Shown here: positions 5,963 to 10,694 of the stretch, piece after piece
How positions within the stretch are numbered: the first letter of the stretch is position 1
Layout: every line of letters starts with the position of its first letter
Source of the DNA: an uncultured Phycisphaerales bacterium
GTDB taxonomy: Bacteria; Planctomycetota; Phycisphaerae; WQYP01
Assembly: GCA_903868035.1 (NCBI GenBank)
Contig: CAIPTQ010000237.1
Span: forward strand, 1 to 10,694
Direction: 5' to 3'
Length of the DNA stretch: 10,694 bases
Program-made: the position numbers and the translations under genes
Notes under the pieces: generated by a model
Seen by the model: only the letters and a program-made list of their open reading frames with translations
Told to the model about the DNA's origin: nothing
Databases searched by the model: none

Positions 5963-7003
5963 TTACGAATGGTGGAATTGATCCAGCGTCCCCAGGACTT
6001 CCGCCGTGACAATCGGGTCCGCGGCATGCCCCAAAGGCTTGCCCTCGCGGTAGAACGCGTGCAGGCCCGTGGTCAGCGCGGTCTCGCGAAGCGCGACCAG
6101 CGGCCGGACGGCATTCTGGGCGCGGTGCCGCTGGGATTCGCTATGCGCGTGCCGGCCCAGCGCCTGGGCAAGCCACGCGCGGTGCAACAGGCTCTCGACG
6201 AGTTGCTGGTGTTTGTCCAGCACCCAGACCCCCAGCGGCCCCAGGCCCCGGGCCTCGATCTGCGCGAGTACCCCCAATTGCTTGGTGCGCGGCAGGGGAT
6301 TCGTCGGCAGAATGAGCAGCAGCAATTGCTCGGCATCGGGCACGCCGCCGTGATCGGGAACATCGCGTAATTCCTGGGCGCAGATCCGTTCATGCTCCTC
6401 GCACCAGAAGGCCTTGCCAAATGCCCGGCGGAAGCGCCCCGTGAGGCGCTCGAAATGTTCGCCCGAGGAATCCCTGGTTCCCCCTGCGCCCATCGGGGAC
6501 AAACCGTGCAAGGCCATCCCCGTGAGTTCGAGGGCGGCATACCACAGGGCGTTGAGGCGGAGCGAGGCGGCGAGTACCGCATTCTTGCGCCCGCGGCGGG
6601 CCAGGCCCGATAGTATGCCGCTGTCGTCCATCCACACGCCGTCCATGCCTTTTTCGGAGATGAATTCCTGCACCACGCGCTTGCATACGGGGAGGAGTTT
6701 CTTGCCGGCGAATTCCAGGTGGGCCTGTTTTTGGTCCGTGGCCAGGTCCGGACTGGCGTCCACGGCGGCGGCGAATTCATGGGCGGCGCGGACCAGCCAC
6801 AGGTTGGCCATGACGTCGCCCTTGCCGGCGGAGCGGATCAGGATGCCCCCGTGCAGGTGGGCGAGGAGGGATTCGAATTCATGACGCGCCCAGGCCAGCC
6901 CGCCAACGCCGCGCATCCGCACCGGCAGAATGGCGCAGCGCATGGCCAGGGCGTCGGCATTTTGCCGCGCGGCGCTAATACCTCCTGACCGCTTGGGGGG
7001 CAT
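5963..7003 (-). CDS. Diverged amylo-alpha-1,6-glucosidase-like (GDE_C-type) alpha/alpha-barrel protein
   Basis: Similar in order of motifs to the C-terminal catalytic domain of glycogen debranching enzymes (PF06202). ANLWLVRAAHEF near 66-77 fits the usual DASLWF helix. DGVWMDDSGILSG is at 121-133, LRLNALWYAALEL at 148-160 and FGKAFW at 195-200. DAEQLLLLILPTNPLPRTKQ at 223-241 fits the RPNQ...SLP.SPL helix, and the end GKPLGHAADPIVTAEVLGTL fits the final QAWSVAE helix. The usual N-terminal PWFG.WGRD segment is missing, the normal VEINALWY reads SLRLNALWY, and the HRG.VWPW motif reads HRAQNAVRP. Debranching activity is therefore doubtful; a non-catalytic or altered-substrate homologue is likely. 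At 346 residues it is shorter than debranching enzymes, usually over 600. ATG 7003 is chosen for its strong GGAGG, 4 nt upstream. The frame is open to 7102 but codon use there is poorer. It precedes uvrC by 27 bp. Confidence 0.65.
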   Translation of the reverse strand: MPPKRSGGISAARQNADALAMRCAILPVRMRGVGGLAWARHEFESLLAHLHGGILIRSAGKGDVMANLWLVRAAHEFAAAVDASPDLATDQKQAHLEFAGKKLLPVCKRVVQEFISEKGMDGVWMDDSGILSGLARRGRKNAVLAASLRLNALWYAALELTGMALHGLSPMGAGGTRDSSGEHFERLTGRFRRAFGKAFWCEEHERICAQELRDVPDHGGVPDAEQLLLLILPTNPLPRTKQLGVLAQIEARGLGPLGVWVLDKHQQLVESLLHRAWLAQALGRHAHSESQRHRAQNAVRPLVALRETALTTGLHAFYREGKPLGHAADPIVTAEVLGTLDQFHHS

Positions 7004-7015
7004 AATTCCTCCGTG
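7003..7015 (-). promoter_or_regulatory. Shine-Dalgarno GGAGG deciding the start at 7003
   Basis: On the minus strand GGAGGAATT directly precedes ATG at 7003. It is the best ribosome-binding site among the in-frame starts of this gene. The earlier ATGs at 7102 and 7099 have only AGGA about 11 nt upstream. Confidence 0.6.
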
Positions 7016-7213
7016 CCCGATAAAACCTGTACGCACGCCACCATGACCGCCAGGGGCGAGCCACCATTCACGCGCCGGTGCTGATACAACCGCTTTCATC
7101 ATCTATCATATCGTCCTACTGGCGCCGGGCAATTACTTGACCAAGAGGGCGGTTAATACGGTTGGGGTTCGGTGGGGGTTGTGGCTGGCGCATGACAGAA
7201 TCGACGGCCAACG

Positions 7214-7237
7214 GAACCCGTAGCGTAAGCGAGGTGG
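7214..7237 (+). repeat. Short dispersed repeat B, copy 1 (24 bp)
   Basis: GAACCCGTAGCG followed by TAAGCGAGGTGG matches 9174-9197 at 23 of 24 positions. It lies in the 350-bp gap between the debranching-like gene and the lipoprotein gene (7004-7354). I see no convincing gene in that gap; the open frames there have no ribosome-binding site and no recognisable product. Similar GTAGCG-TTAGCGAGG sequences are, as I recall, common between planctomycete genes. Confidence 0.6.
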
Positions 7238-7354
7238 TGTGACCGTTCCCAACGACCTCTGTAGCCTCGTGCAGGTGCCGCAAGGACTCCCGTATACGAG
7301 CCCGACAACGGCGCTCCCGCCGAACTCCCAACGGGTATGTCCGTCAATTTCAGC

Positions 7355-7717
7355 TTAACGCCACCCGCCTACCGAGAACTCGATTTCCGTCGAACTCCGC
7401 GGCACATAGCGCGGTTCCACCCATACGGCGTTCGGACGCGGCGGCCGCACATACTGCCCGCGCACCCAGTACCATTGATCCCCGCGCCCCTCCCAATAGC
7501 CCGGCACCCAGACATACCCCGGGCCCGGCGGCGGCATGATCTGCTCGTATGGCATCGGCGGCGGCGGACGATGCACGATGATCACATCCGACCGCGGACC
7601 GTAGCCGTACGGGCCGGGATCTTCGCGGTACGATGTGCGCTGCGAGATGACGCACCCGGAAAGCACGACCGCGGCCAAACCCGCCGCAATCGCCGGCACG
7701 ACTAAATTCATCTTCAT
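7355..7717 (-). CDS. Small lipoprotein with WxPGYW-type repeat
   Basis: A 120-residue secreted lipoprotein. The N terminus is MKMNLVVPAIAAGLAAVVLSGC, with a basic start, a hydrophobic core and the lipobox L19-S20-G21-C22, so Cys22 should be lipidated and anchored to a membrane. The mature part is rich in Pro, Tyr and Trp. It contains YVWVPGYWEGRGDQWYWVRG near residues 74-93 and a further VWVEPRYV copy, the pattern of the YXWXXGXW repeat family (PF12779), often found in small envelope lipoproteins. Its exact role is not known. ATG at 7717 is chosen because GGAGG lies 8 nt upstream and because it makes a proper signal peptide. A longer frame to 7777 would translate the tandem repeats described below. 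It is divergent from the GlcG/HbpS-like gene. Confidence 0.85.
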   Translation of the reverse strand: MKMNLVVPAIAAGLAAVVLSGCVISQRTSYREDPGPYGYGPRSDVIIVHRPPPPMPYEQIMPPPGPGYVWVPGYWEGRGDQWYWVRGQYVRPPRPNAVWVEPRYVPRSSTEIEFSVGGWR

Positions 7718-7735
7718 TGTGAATCCTCCGAAAAG

Positions 7736-7781
7736 GTGATCCTCACCAGTGATCGTCACCAGACCAGTGATCGTCACCAGA
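7736..7781 (-). promoter_or_regulatory. Three GTGA-N3-TCAC dyads with an 18-bp tandem duplication (candidate operator)
   Basis: Dyads GTGATCCTCAC (7736-7746), GTGATCGTCAC (7749-7759) and GTGATCGTCAC (7767-7777) lie just upstream of the lipoprotein ribosome-binding site. The 18-mer CCAGTGATCGTCACCAGA is repeated head to tail without change at 7746-7763 and 7764-7781. A weak -10 (TAAGAT, 7784-7789, minus strand) lies just upstream, so the dyads would sit in the start region or leader of the lipoprotein mRNA. A regulator that binds short palindromes is implied by inference. Confidence 0.5.
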
Positions 7782-7840
7782 TCATCTTATGCGGCCCGGC
7801 TCCGTAAGAACAGTAAACCCGCAAAAACTGGGGCCTCTTC

Positions 7841-7869
7841 TTTCCTGCCGCGGCAATACCGCATATAAG
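7841..7869 (+). promoter_or_regulatory. Possible promoter of the GlcG/HbpS-like gene
   Basis: TATAAG at 7864-7869 is one base off the -10 consensus. TTTCCT at 7841-7846, 17 bp upstream, is a weak -35. The 10-bp palindrome TGCCGCGGCA at 7846-7855 lies within the spacer, a place where a repressor could act. The start codon is about 32 bp downstream of the predicted start of transcription. Confidence 0.35.
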
Positions 7870-7907
7870 TGACGGTTCCTTGATTACGCGTCAAATTGGA
7901 GGCGGTC

Positions 7908-8333
7908 ATGCATCAGATTTCCACCCTTGGTTGTGCCGAAGCCCAGCGGGCGCTGGCGGCGATTCAGGCGGAGCTGACACGGCGGAACCAGCCGGCCGTG
8001 ATCGCCGTGGCCGACGCCACGGGGGAGTTGGTGGCGCTCTTGCGGCTGGATGGAACGCCCCTGGCGTGCATCGCCAATGCGTCCAACAAGGCGTTCACCT
8101 CGGCGCGGGAGGGCAAGCCCTCGCGCGCCATCGGCCAGGCCGTGCGCGACCCGGTGGGCGGGTTTGACATCGCCTATTACGCCGACAAGCGCTACATCGG
8201 CTGGGGCGGCGGCGTCCCCGTCGTGGTGGCGGGCAAGGTCGTGGGCGCGGTGGCCGTCAGCGGCTTGCCGGAGGCCGAGGATGCCGAACTCGCGGCGCTC
8301 GGGGTGCAGGCGATTGTGGGCCAGGAGCCATGA
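7908..8333 (+). CDS. GlcG/HbpS-like small protein (PF03928 type)
   Basis: A 141-residue protein of the GlcG/HbpS family, small alpha/beta domains that include the haem-binding HbpS of Streptomyces and the GlcG protein of glycolate operons. The actual ligand here is unknown. Visible marks are an N-terminal helix (CAEAQRALAAIQAELTRRNQ), the strand VIAVADATGELVALLRLDG, ASNKAFTSAREGKPSRAIGQ, the Gly-rich YIGWGGGVPVVVAGKVVGAVAVSG, and a final EDAELAALGVQAI helix. These come in the order and length typical of the family, which is usually 130-150 residues. There is no clear signal peptide, so it is probably cytoplasmic. ATG 7908 has GGAGG 5 nt upstream. An in-frame TTG at 7896 lies before that site and is rejected. 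No glycolate, haem or two-component genes are adjacent, so context gives no function. Confidence 0.88.
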   Translation: MHQISTLGCAEAQRALAAIQAELTRRNQPAVIAVADATGELVALLRLDGTPLACIANASNKAFTSAREGKPSRAIGQAVRDPVGGFDIAYYADKRYIGWGGGVPVVVAGKVVGAVAVSGLPEAEDAELAALGVQAIVGQEP

Positions 8334-8367
8334 GCAAGAAGTACGGAGCCAGGCGTCATGGGGCGTG

Positions 8368-8489
8368 ATCCGGATTCCATTTGATCCTCGCGCCCCTCAA
8401 GCCCAGGGATTGCATCAAGCCCAGGGATTGCAATCCCTGGGCCTACGCGCTCCATCCTGTGCGGCGCGGGATTCAGTTGCGTTCCGGAT
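8368..8489 (+). repeat. Dispersed palindromic element, copy 2 (122 bp, with internal duplication)
   Basis: This is the best-preserved copy. The left end ATCCGGATTCCATTTGA and the right end GTTCCGGAT are inverted repeats of each other. Comparing the ~28-bp end of copy 1 with this copy's right end reversed gives about 21 matches. The centre holds a perfect 24-bp palindrome at 8419-8442 (GCCCAGGGATTG plus its reverse complement). TCAAGCCCAGGGATTGCA is tandemly duplicated at 8397-8414 and 8415-8432, which explains the extra length. It lies between the GlcG/HbpS-like gene and the tRNA promoter and fills most of the 217-bp gap. No reading frame there is supportable. Confidence 0.85.
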
Positions 8490-8530
8490 GAGGCGTGAAT
8501 TATCAAGTGGCCAGTGGCCGGAGCGGATTG

Positions 8531-8536
8531 TATAAT
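8531..8536 (+). promoter_or_regulatory. -10 box (TATAAT) of the tRNA-Leu gene
   Basis: A perfect TATAAT ends 14 bp before the tRNA 5' end, so the primary transcript would have a leader of about 7-8 nt. The -35 region (TGGCCA at 8508-8513 for a 17-bp spacer) does not match TTGACA. Confidence 0.55.
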
Positions 8537-8550
8537 GCCCCCGCTTTCCA

Positions 8551-8633
8551 GCCGGAGTGGCGGAATGGCAGACGCGGCGGACTCAAAATCCGTTGCCCGC
8601 AAGGGCGTGTGGGTTCGACTCCCTCCTCCGGCA
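8551..8633 (+). tRNA. tRNA-Leu(CAA)
   Basis: An 83-nt class II tRNA. The acceptor stem GCCGGAG pairs with CTCCGGC, and the discriminator is A at 8633. The D stem is GCG/CGC. The anticodon stem is GCGGA/TCCGT with loop CTCAAAA, giving anticodon CAA, which reads UUG. The long variable arm TGCCCGCAAGGGCGT forms a 4-bp stem typical of tRNA-Leu. The T arm is GTGGG-TTCGACT-CCCTC. It has one T-T mismatch at the second stem pair, which is unusual but does not break the other four pairs. The 3' CCA is not encoded (ATCACACC follows), so it must be added after transcription. No terminator is seen in the 52 bp before the next, convergent gene. Confidence 0.96.
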
Positions 8634-8685
8634 TCACACCATGATCCACGTCCCGGTGTGGCCCCCGCGCTTGCCGCGCCCATCC

Positions 8686-9099
8686 TCACCCGCCCCGCAT
8701 GATCCACACCGGCCCCACCGACCACAGCACCCGCTTCTCCTTCCCCGTCGGATAGTCCGCTTGCAGATAACGCCGCCCCCGGCTCAGCCCTTCGATCAGC
8801 TCCGTGCTCACCGCCGCACCCTGCGCCCGCAACTGCCCGGCCTCCGCCGCCGTCACGGGTATCACCGTCCAATACTGCGCATCATCCCCGCCCACCCAGT
8901 CCACAAATTCCGTGAACACCTTGACGCAGCGCTGGCCGCAGCACCCGCACTGCATCACCTCAATCGAAAAATGCGACTCCTCCACAAGTCTGGTGCGCGA
9001 CTGAAACGGCTTGGCCCGCCACACCGCCGCCGCATCGCCCTGAAAGCACGCCGCACACCCCCACGGCCCAACTTCCGATATGCCCGGTTCATGGTCCAT
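8686..9099 (-). CDS. Cys-rich hypothetical protein, possible zinc ribbon
   Basis: I do not recognise a named family. The 137-residue product has a CxxC pair at Cys15/Cys18 (WGCAACF) and a cluster QCGCCGQRC at residues 50-58 (Cys51, 53, 54, 58). Two CxxC-like knuckles about 35 residues apart suggest a zinc-ribbon fold. After the cluster comes VKVFTEFVDWVGGDDAQYWTVIPVT, rich in aromatic and acidic residues, then a helix AAEAGQLRAQ and a basic tail ending MRGG. There is no signal peptide or membrane segment, so it is probably cytoplasmic. ATG 9099 has GGGAAG about 9 nt upstream. The frame is open to 9357, but that extension runs through repeat B and shows no coding character, so it is left out. 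It is convergent with tRNA-Leu and lies downstream of the aquaporin on the same strand, 164 bp away. Confidence 0.7.
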   Translation of the reverse strand: MDHEPGISEVGPWGCAACFQGDAAAVWRAKPFQSRTRLVEESHFSIEVMQCGCCGQRCVKVFTEFVDWVGGDDAQYWTVIPVTAAEAGQLRAQGAAVSTELIEGLSRGRRYLQADYPTGKEKRVLWSVGPVWIMRGG

Positions 9100-9173
9100 C
9101 CCGGAATCTTCCCACCCCGCGCGCCTAAATGCACGCCCCTTGGCCCCGGCCGCGTGCCGGTGCGGGCTTAACA

Positions 9174-9197
9174 GAACCCGTAGCGTTAGCGAGGTGG
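9174..9197 (+). repeat. Short dispersed repeat B, copy 2 (24 bp)
   Basis: GAACCCGTAGCG followed by TTAGCGAGGTGG is the same as 7214-7237 except for one base. It is in the same orientation and lies between the aquaporin stop and the Cys-rich protein start. The similarity does not extend beyond the 24 bp. Confidence 0.6.
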
Positions 9198-9263
9198 AGT
9201 TGCGTGCCTTCAAGCTGACAGTTTCTTCGCGCAGGCGCGGGACCGGTTTCAGAAATGCCCTGC

Positions 9264-9968
9264 TTATGCGCCTGGAGTCTCCTTGGCCCCCATCACCCGC
9301 GTATACAGCACCGACGCCAGTATCCCACCCGCCACCGGCCCCACCCAGTAGATCCAATGATGCGCCCAGTCATATTTCTCTCCCGCCAGTGCCGCCGCCA
9401 GCGCCGGCCCCAGCGCCCGCGCGGGGTTCAGCGCCCCGCCGGTCAGCGGCCCAATCGCCAGAATCCCCGCCGTCACCGTCAGGCCGATGCCAAAGCCGCC
9501 GATCTTCGGCGCCCGCGGATCGACCGCCGTCCCCCACACCGCCAGCACCAGAAAGAACGTCGCGATCAGCTCCGCCAGGCACCCGCCATACACCGATATG
9601 TCCGCCGAACCCAGCGTCGGCGTCCCCTTCAACACCGCCAGCGCTGCCGCATCGTGCGGCAGAATCCCCAGCACCGCCAGCCCCGCCAGCACACCCCCGA
9701 GCACCTGGGCCGCGATATACCCCGCCGCCGGGCCCGCCTTGATCTTCCCGCCCACCAGCAGGCCCACCGTCACCGCCGGATTCAAATGCCCCCCCGAGGT
9801 CGCCGCGAACACCGTGATCATGATCGACAATATCAACCCATGCGCCAGCGCCACGCCGATCAATCCCCCCGGCACGCCGTTGAACTGATAAATCGCCAAC
9901 ACTCCCACAAAACACAACGCAAACGCCCCGACCATCTCGGCCACCAGCGCGGACATCAACTTGGGCAT
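9264..9968 (-). CDS. Aquaporin (MIP family) with AQP8/TIP2-like selectivity filter
   Basis: A six-helix inner-membrane channel, 234 residues. The two NPA half-helices are SGGHLNPAVTVG (near residue 63) and GGALNPARALGP (near 182). The spacing and internal repeat match the MIP family. The four selectivity-filter positions, taken from E. coli AqpZ F43, H174, T183 and R189 by distance to the NPA motifs, read His (20 before NPA1, in ALAHGLIL), Ile (12 before NPA2), Gly (3 before NPA2) and Arg. AqpZ has Phe-His-Thr-Arg. His-Ile-Gly-Arg is the filter of mammalian AQP8 and plant TIP2 channels, which pass ammonia as well as water, so a wider channel is inferred. ATG 9968 has GGAG 6 nt upstream. ATG 9980 and GTG 9989 are possible earlier starts. 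Codons end strongly in G. No glycerol genes are nearby. Confidence 0.93.
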   Translation of the reverse strand: MPKLMSALVAEMVGAFALCFVGVLAIYQFNGVPGGLIGVALAHGLILSIMITVFAATSGGHLNPAVTVGLLVGGKIKAGPAAGYIAAQVLGGVLAGLAVLGILPHDAAALAVLKGTPTLGSADISVYGGCLAELIATFFLVLAVWGTAVDPRAPKIGGFGIGLTVTAGILAIGPLTGGALNPARALGPALAAALAGEKYDWAHHWIYWVGPVAGGILASVLYTRVMGAKETPGA

Positions 9969-10063
9969 GACAGGCTCCATGAAAAGCACTCTCCCCGCAC
10001 ATCATGCGTACCCCCGCGCGCCCGGTCAAGACCCCACCCCTCATCGCACCACCCGTCGCGCTT

Positions 10064-10165
10064 GCCCGGGTTCAAACTCTCTCGCGCCCCTCAAGCCCAA
10101 GGATTCCAATCCCTGGGCCTACGCACTCGATCTTGTGTGGCGCACGCTTCTTGTGGCTACCGTAT
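10064..10165 (+). repeat. Dispersed palindromic element, copy 3 (102 bp, diverged)
   Basis: Same layout and length as copies 1 and 2: GCCCGGGTTC at the left end, CTCGCGCCCCTCAAGCCC, a central imperfect palindrome at 10095-10118, then CCTACGCACTCGATCTTGTG and ACCGTAT at the right end. The base changes are spread along its length, so it is an older copy. It lies in the 218-bp gap between the partial BatA-like gene (10187) and the aquaporin start. Confidence 0.7.
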
Positions 10166-10186
10166 CATTCGCTGGATATTCCGCCT

Positions 10187-10694
10187 TCACGCCCCGCGCC
10201 GCACAAACCACGCCATCGCCCCCGCCAGCAACACCATCCCCGCCACCCCCGCCCACACCCCCAGCCCCACCGCCGCCGATACGCCCCCCGCCTCCGCCTC
10301 GGGCATCTTCGTCCACTCCACATACCTCCCCCCCTGCGCCCCCAACGCCCGCTGCTGCATCTCCGCAAAGTACACCACAAATCCCTGCTCCTTCGGCCAG
10401 TCCGTCTCCGCCGCCGGTGCCGACGCCAGCCAGAGCCACACCGCCCGCCCGCCCGCCGCGCCGCGCACCTCGCGCCCCGCGATCCACGGCCTGCCCCCCG
10501 CCGTCGCCAGCACCCGCCACTCCCCCGTCACCGCCGCCTCCCGCATCGCCGTCACATGTACCTCCTTCAATGACACAAATCCCGGCCACTCCAGCCCGCC
10601 CGCGCCCTCCCCCGCCACCTCCGGCACCCACGTCCCCTCCACCCGCCCCCCCACCGTCAGCCCCGGCAGCGCCGCCGGCCCCACCGCGATCACC
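10187..10694 (-). CDS. C-terminal part of a membrane protein, perhaps BatA-like (partial)
   Basis: The frame runs off the right edge, so the N terminus is missing; at least 168 residues are visible. The part before the end reads ASAPAAETDWPKEQGFVVYFAEMQQRALG. It is followed about 30 residues later by a single membrane helix AAVGLGVWAGVAGMVLLAGAMAWFV and the basic tail RRGA, giving an N-out/C-in final helix. A late TDWP...FVVYF segment before a terminal helix is seen in BatA-type (aerotolerance-like) proteins of Planctomycetota, which usually also carry von Willebrand factor A and further membrane segments upstream. That assignment is an inference from a short stretch. Codons end in G even more strongly than in the aquaporin. 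It is on the same strand as the aquaporin but separated by 218 bp containing repeat copy 3. Confidence 0.5.
   Translation of the reverse strand, partial: VIAVGPAALPGLTVGGRVEGTWVPEVAGEGAGGLEWPGFVSLKEVHVTAMREAAVTGEWRVLATAGGRPWIAGREVRGAAGGRAVWLWLASAPAAETDWPKEQGFVVYFAEMQQRALGAQGGRYVEWTKMPEAEAGGVSAAVGLGVWAGVAGMVLLAGAMAWFVRRGA

Noticed and set aside
7004..7102. 33-residue N-terminal extension of the debranching-like protein
   Set aside because: The earlier ATGs have a poor ribosome-binding site and the codons there end in A or T more often than the gene body. ATG 7003 has GGAGG 4 nt upstream.
7116..7331. Small minus-strand frame (71 codons) in the 7004-7354 gap
   Set aside because: It contains repeat B, has no ribosome-binding site, and its composition is random and basic.
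7746..7781. Tandem 18-bp repeats considered as a CRISPR remnant
   Set aside because: There is no spacer between the units, only two exact copies and no cas gene; an operator or slippage duplication fits better.
8368..8633. Repeat beside tRNA-Leu considered as an integration site (att)
   Set aside because: No copy of the tRNA 3' end is found downstream and no integrase is in the window; the repeat is upstream of the tRNA and also occurs away from it.
9100..9357. N-terminal extension of the Cys-rich protein
   Set aside because: It would translate repeat B (giving TSLTLRV) and overlap the aquaporin 3' end; the same peptide appears in a non-coding frame at 7214, so it marks the repeat, not a protein.
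9080..9742. Plus-strand Pro/Ser-rich frame opposite the aquaporin
   Set aside because: It is low-complexity shadow translation of a C-rich strand; the aquaporin on the other strand is unambiguous.

Overview
The window is high-GC bacterial DNA with nine whole or nearly whole protein genes, one tRNA gene and one gene cut by the right edge. The organism is probably from the Planctomycetota/PVC group, perhaps a Phycisphaerae-like lineage. That placement is an inference from high GC, loose gene packing, short dispersed intergenic palindromic repeats, a partial BatA-like membrane protein, a radical SAM protein of the TYW1-like (COG0731) type and a Fic protein with a C-terminal winged helix. No marker gene here fixes the phylum.

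Layout, left to right. A GT-B glycosyltransferase (+, 20-1096) converges on a radical SAM protein (-, 1218-2132), with a 103-bp dispersed repeat between them. The radical SAM gene diverges from a Fic-domain AMP-transferase gene (+, 2414-3508). The 281 bp between their starts hold two hairpins and an array of TAACGGCA boxes that runs into the Fic start codon. Three minus-strand genes follow: a four-helix membrane protein of unknown function (3552-4256), uvrC (4376-5935) and a degenerate amylo-1,6-glucosidase-like protein (5963-7003). uvrC lies 27 bp downstream of the last of these and may share its transcript. A short lipoprotein with WxPGYW-type motifs (-, 7355-7717) diverges from a GlcG/HbpS-like small protein (+, 7908-8333), and their shared upstream region carries three GTGA-N3-TCAC dyads.

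A second copy of the dispersed repeat precedes tRNA-Leu(CAA) (+, 8551-8633). Then come a Cys-rich hypothetical protein (-, 8686-9099), an aquaporin (-, 9264-9968), a third repeat copy, and the C-terminal part of a BatA-like membrane protein (-, from 10187 past the window edge).

The genes do not form one pathway. They look like a mosaic of housekeeping genes (uvrC, tRNA-Leu) and accessory genes. The most notable features are: (i) a ~103-bp element present three times in one orientation, with imperfect inverted ends and a 24-bp central palindrome, non-coding and MITE- or REP-like; (ii) the Fic upstream array of three direct TAACGGCA boxes at exact 11-bp steps plus one inverted box over the start codon, a likely autoregulatory operator; (iii) an aquaporin whose predicted selectivity filter reads His-Ile-Gly-Arg, the AQP8/TIP2 (ammonia-permeable) pattern; (iv) a UvrC with all cleavage residues but no C-terminal helix-hairpin-helix domain; (v) two genes lacking a ribosome-binding site, each with a -10-like hexamer exactly 6 nt before ATG, as expected for leaderless mRNAs. 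I see no CRISPR array, phage module, insertion sequence with a transposase, or clear multi-gene defence system.
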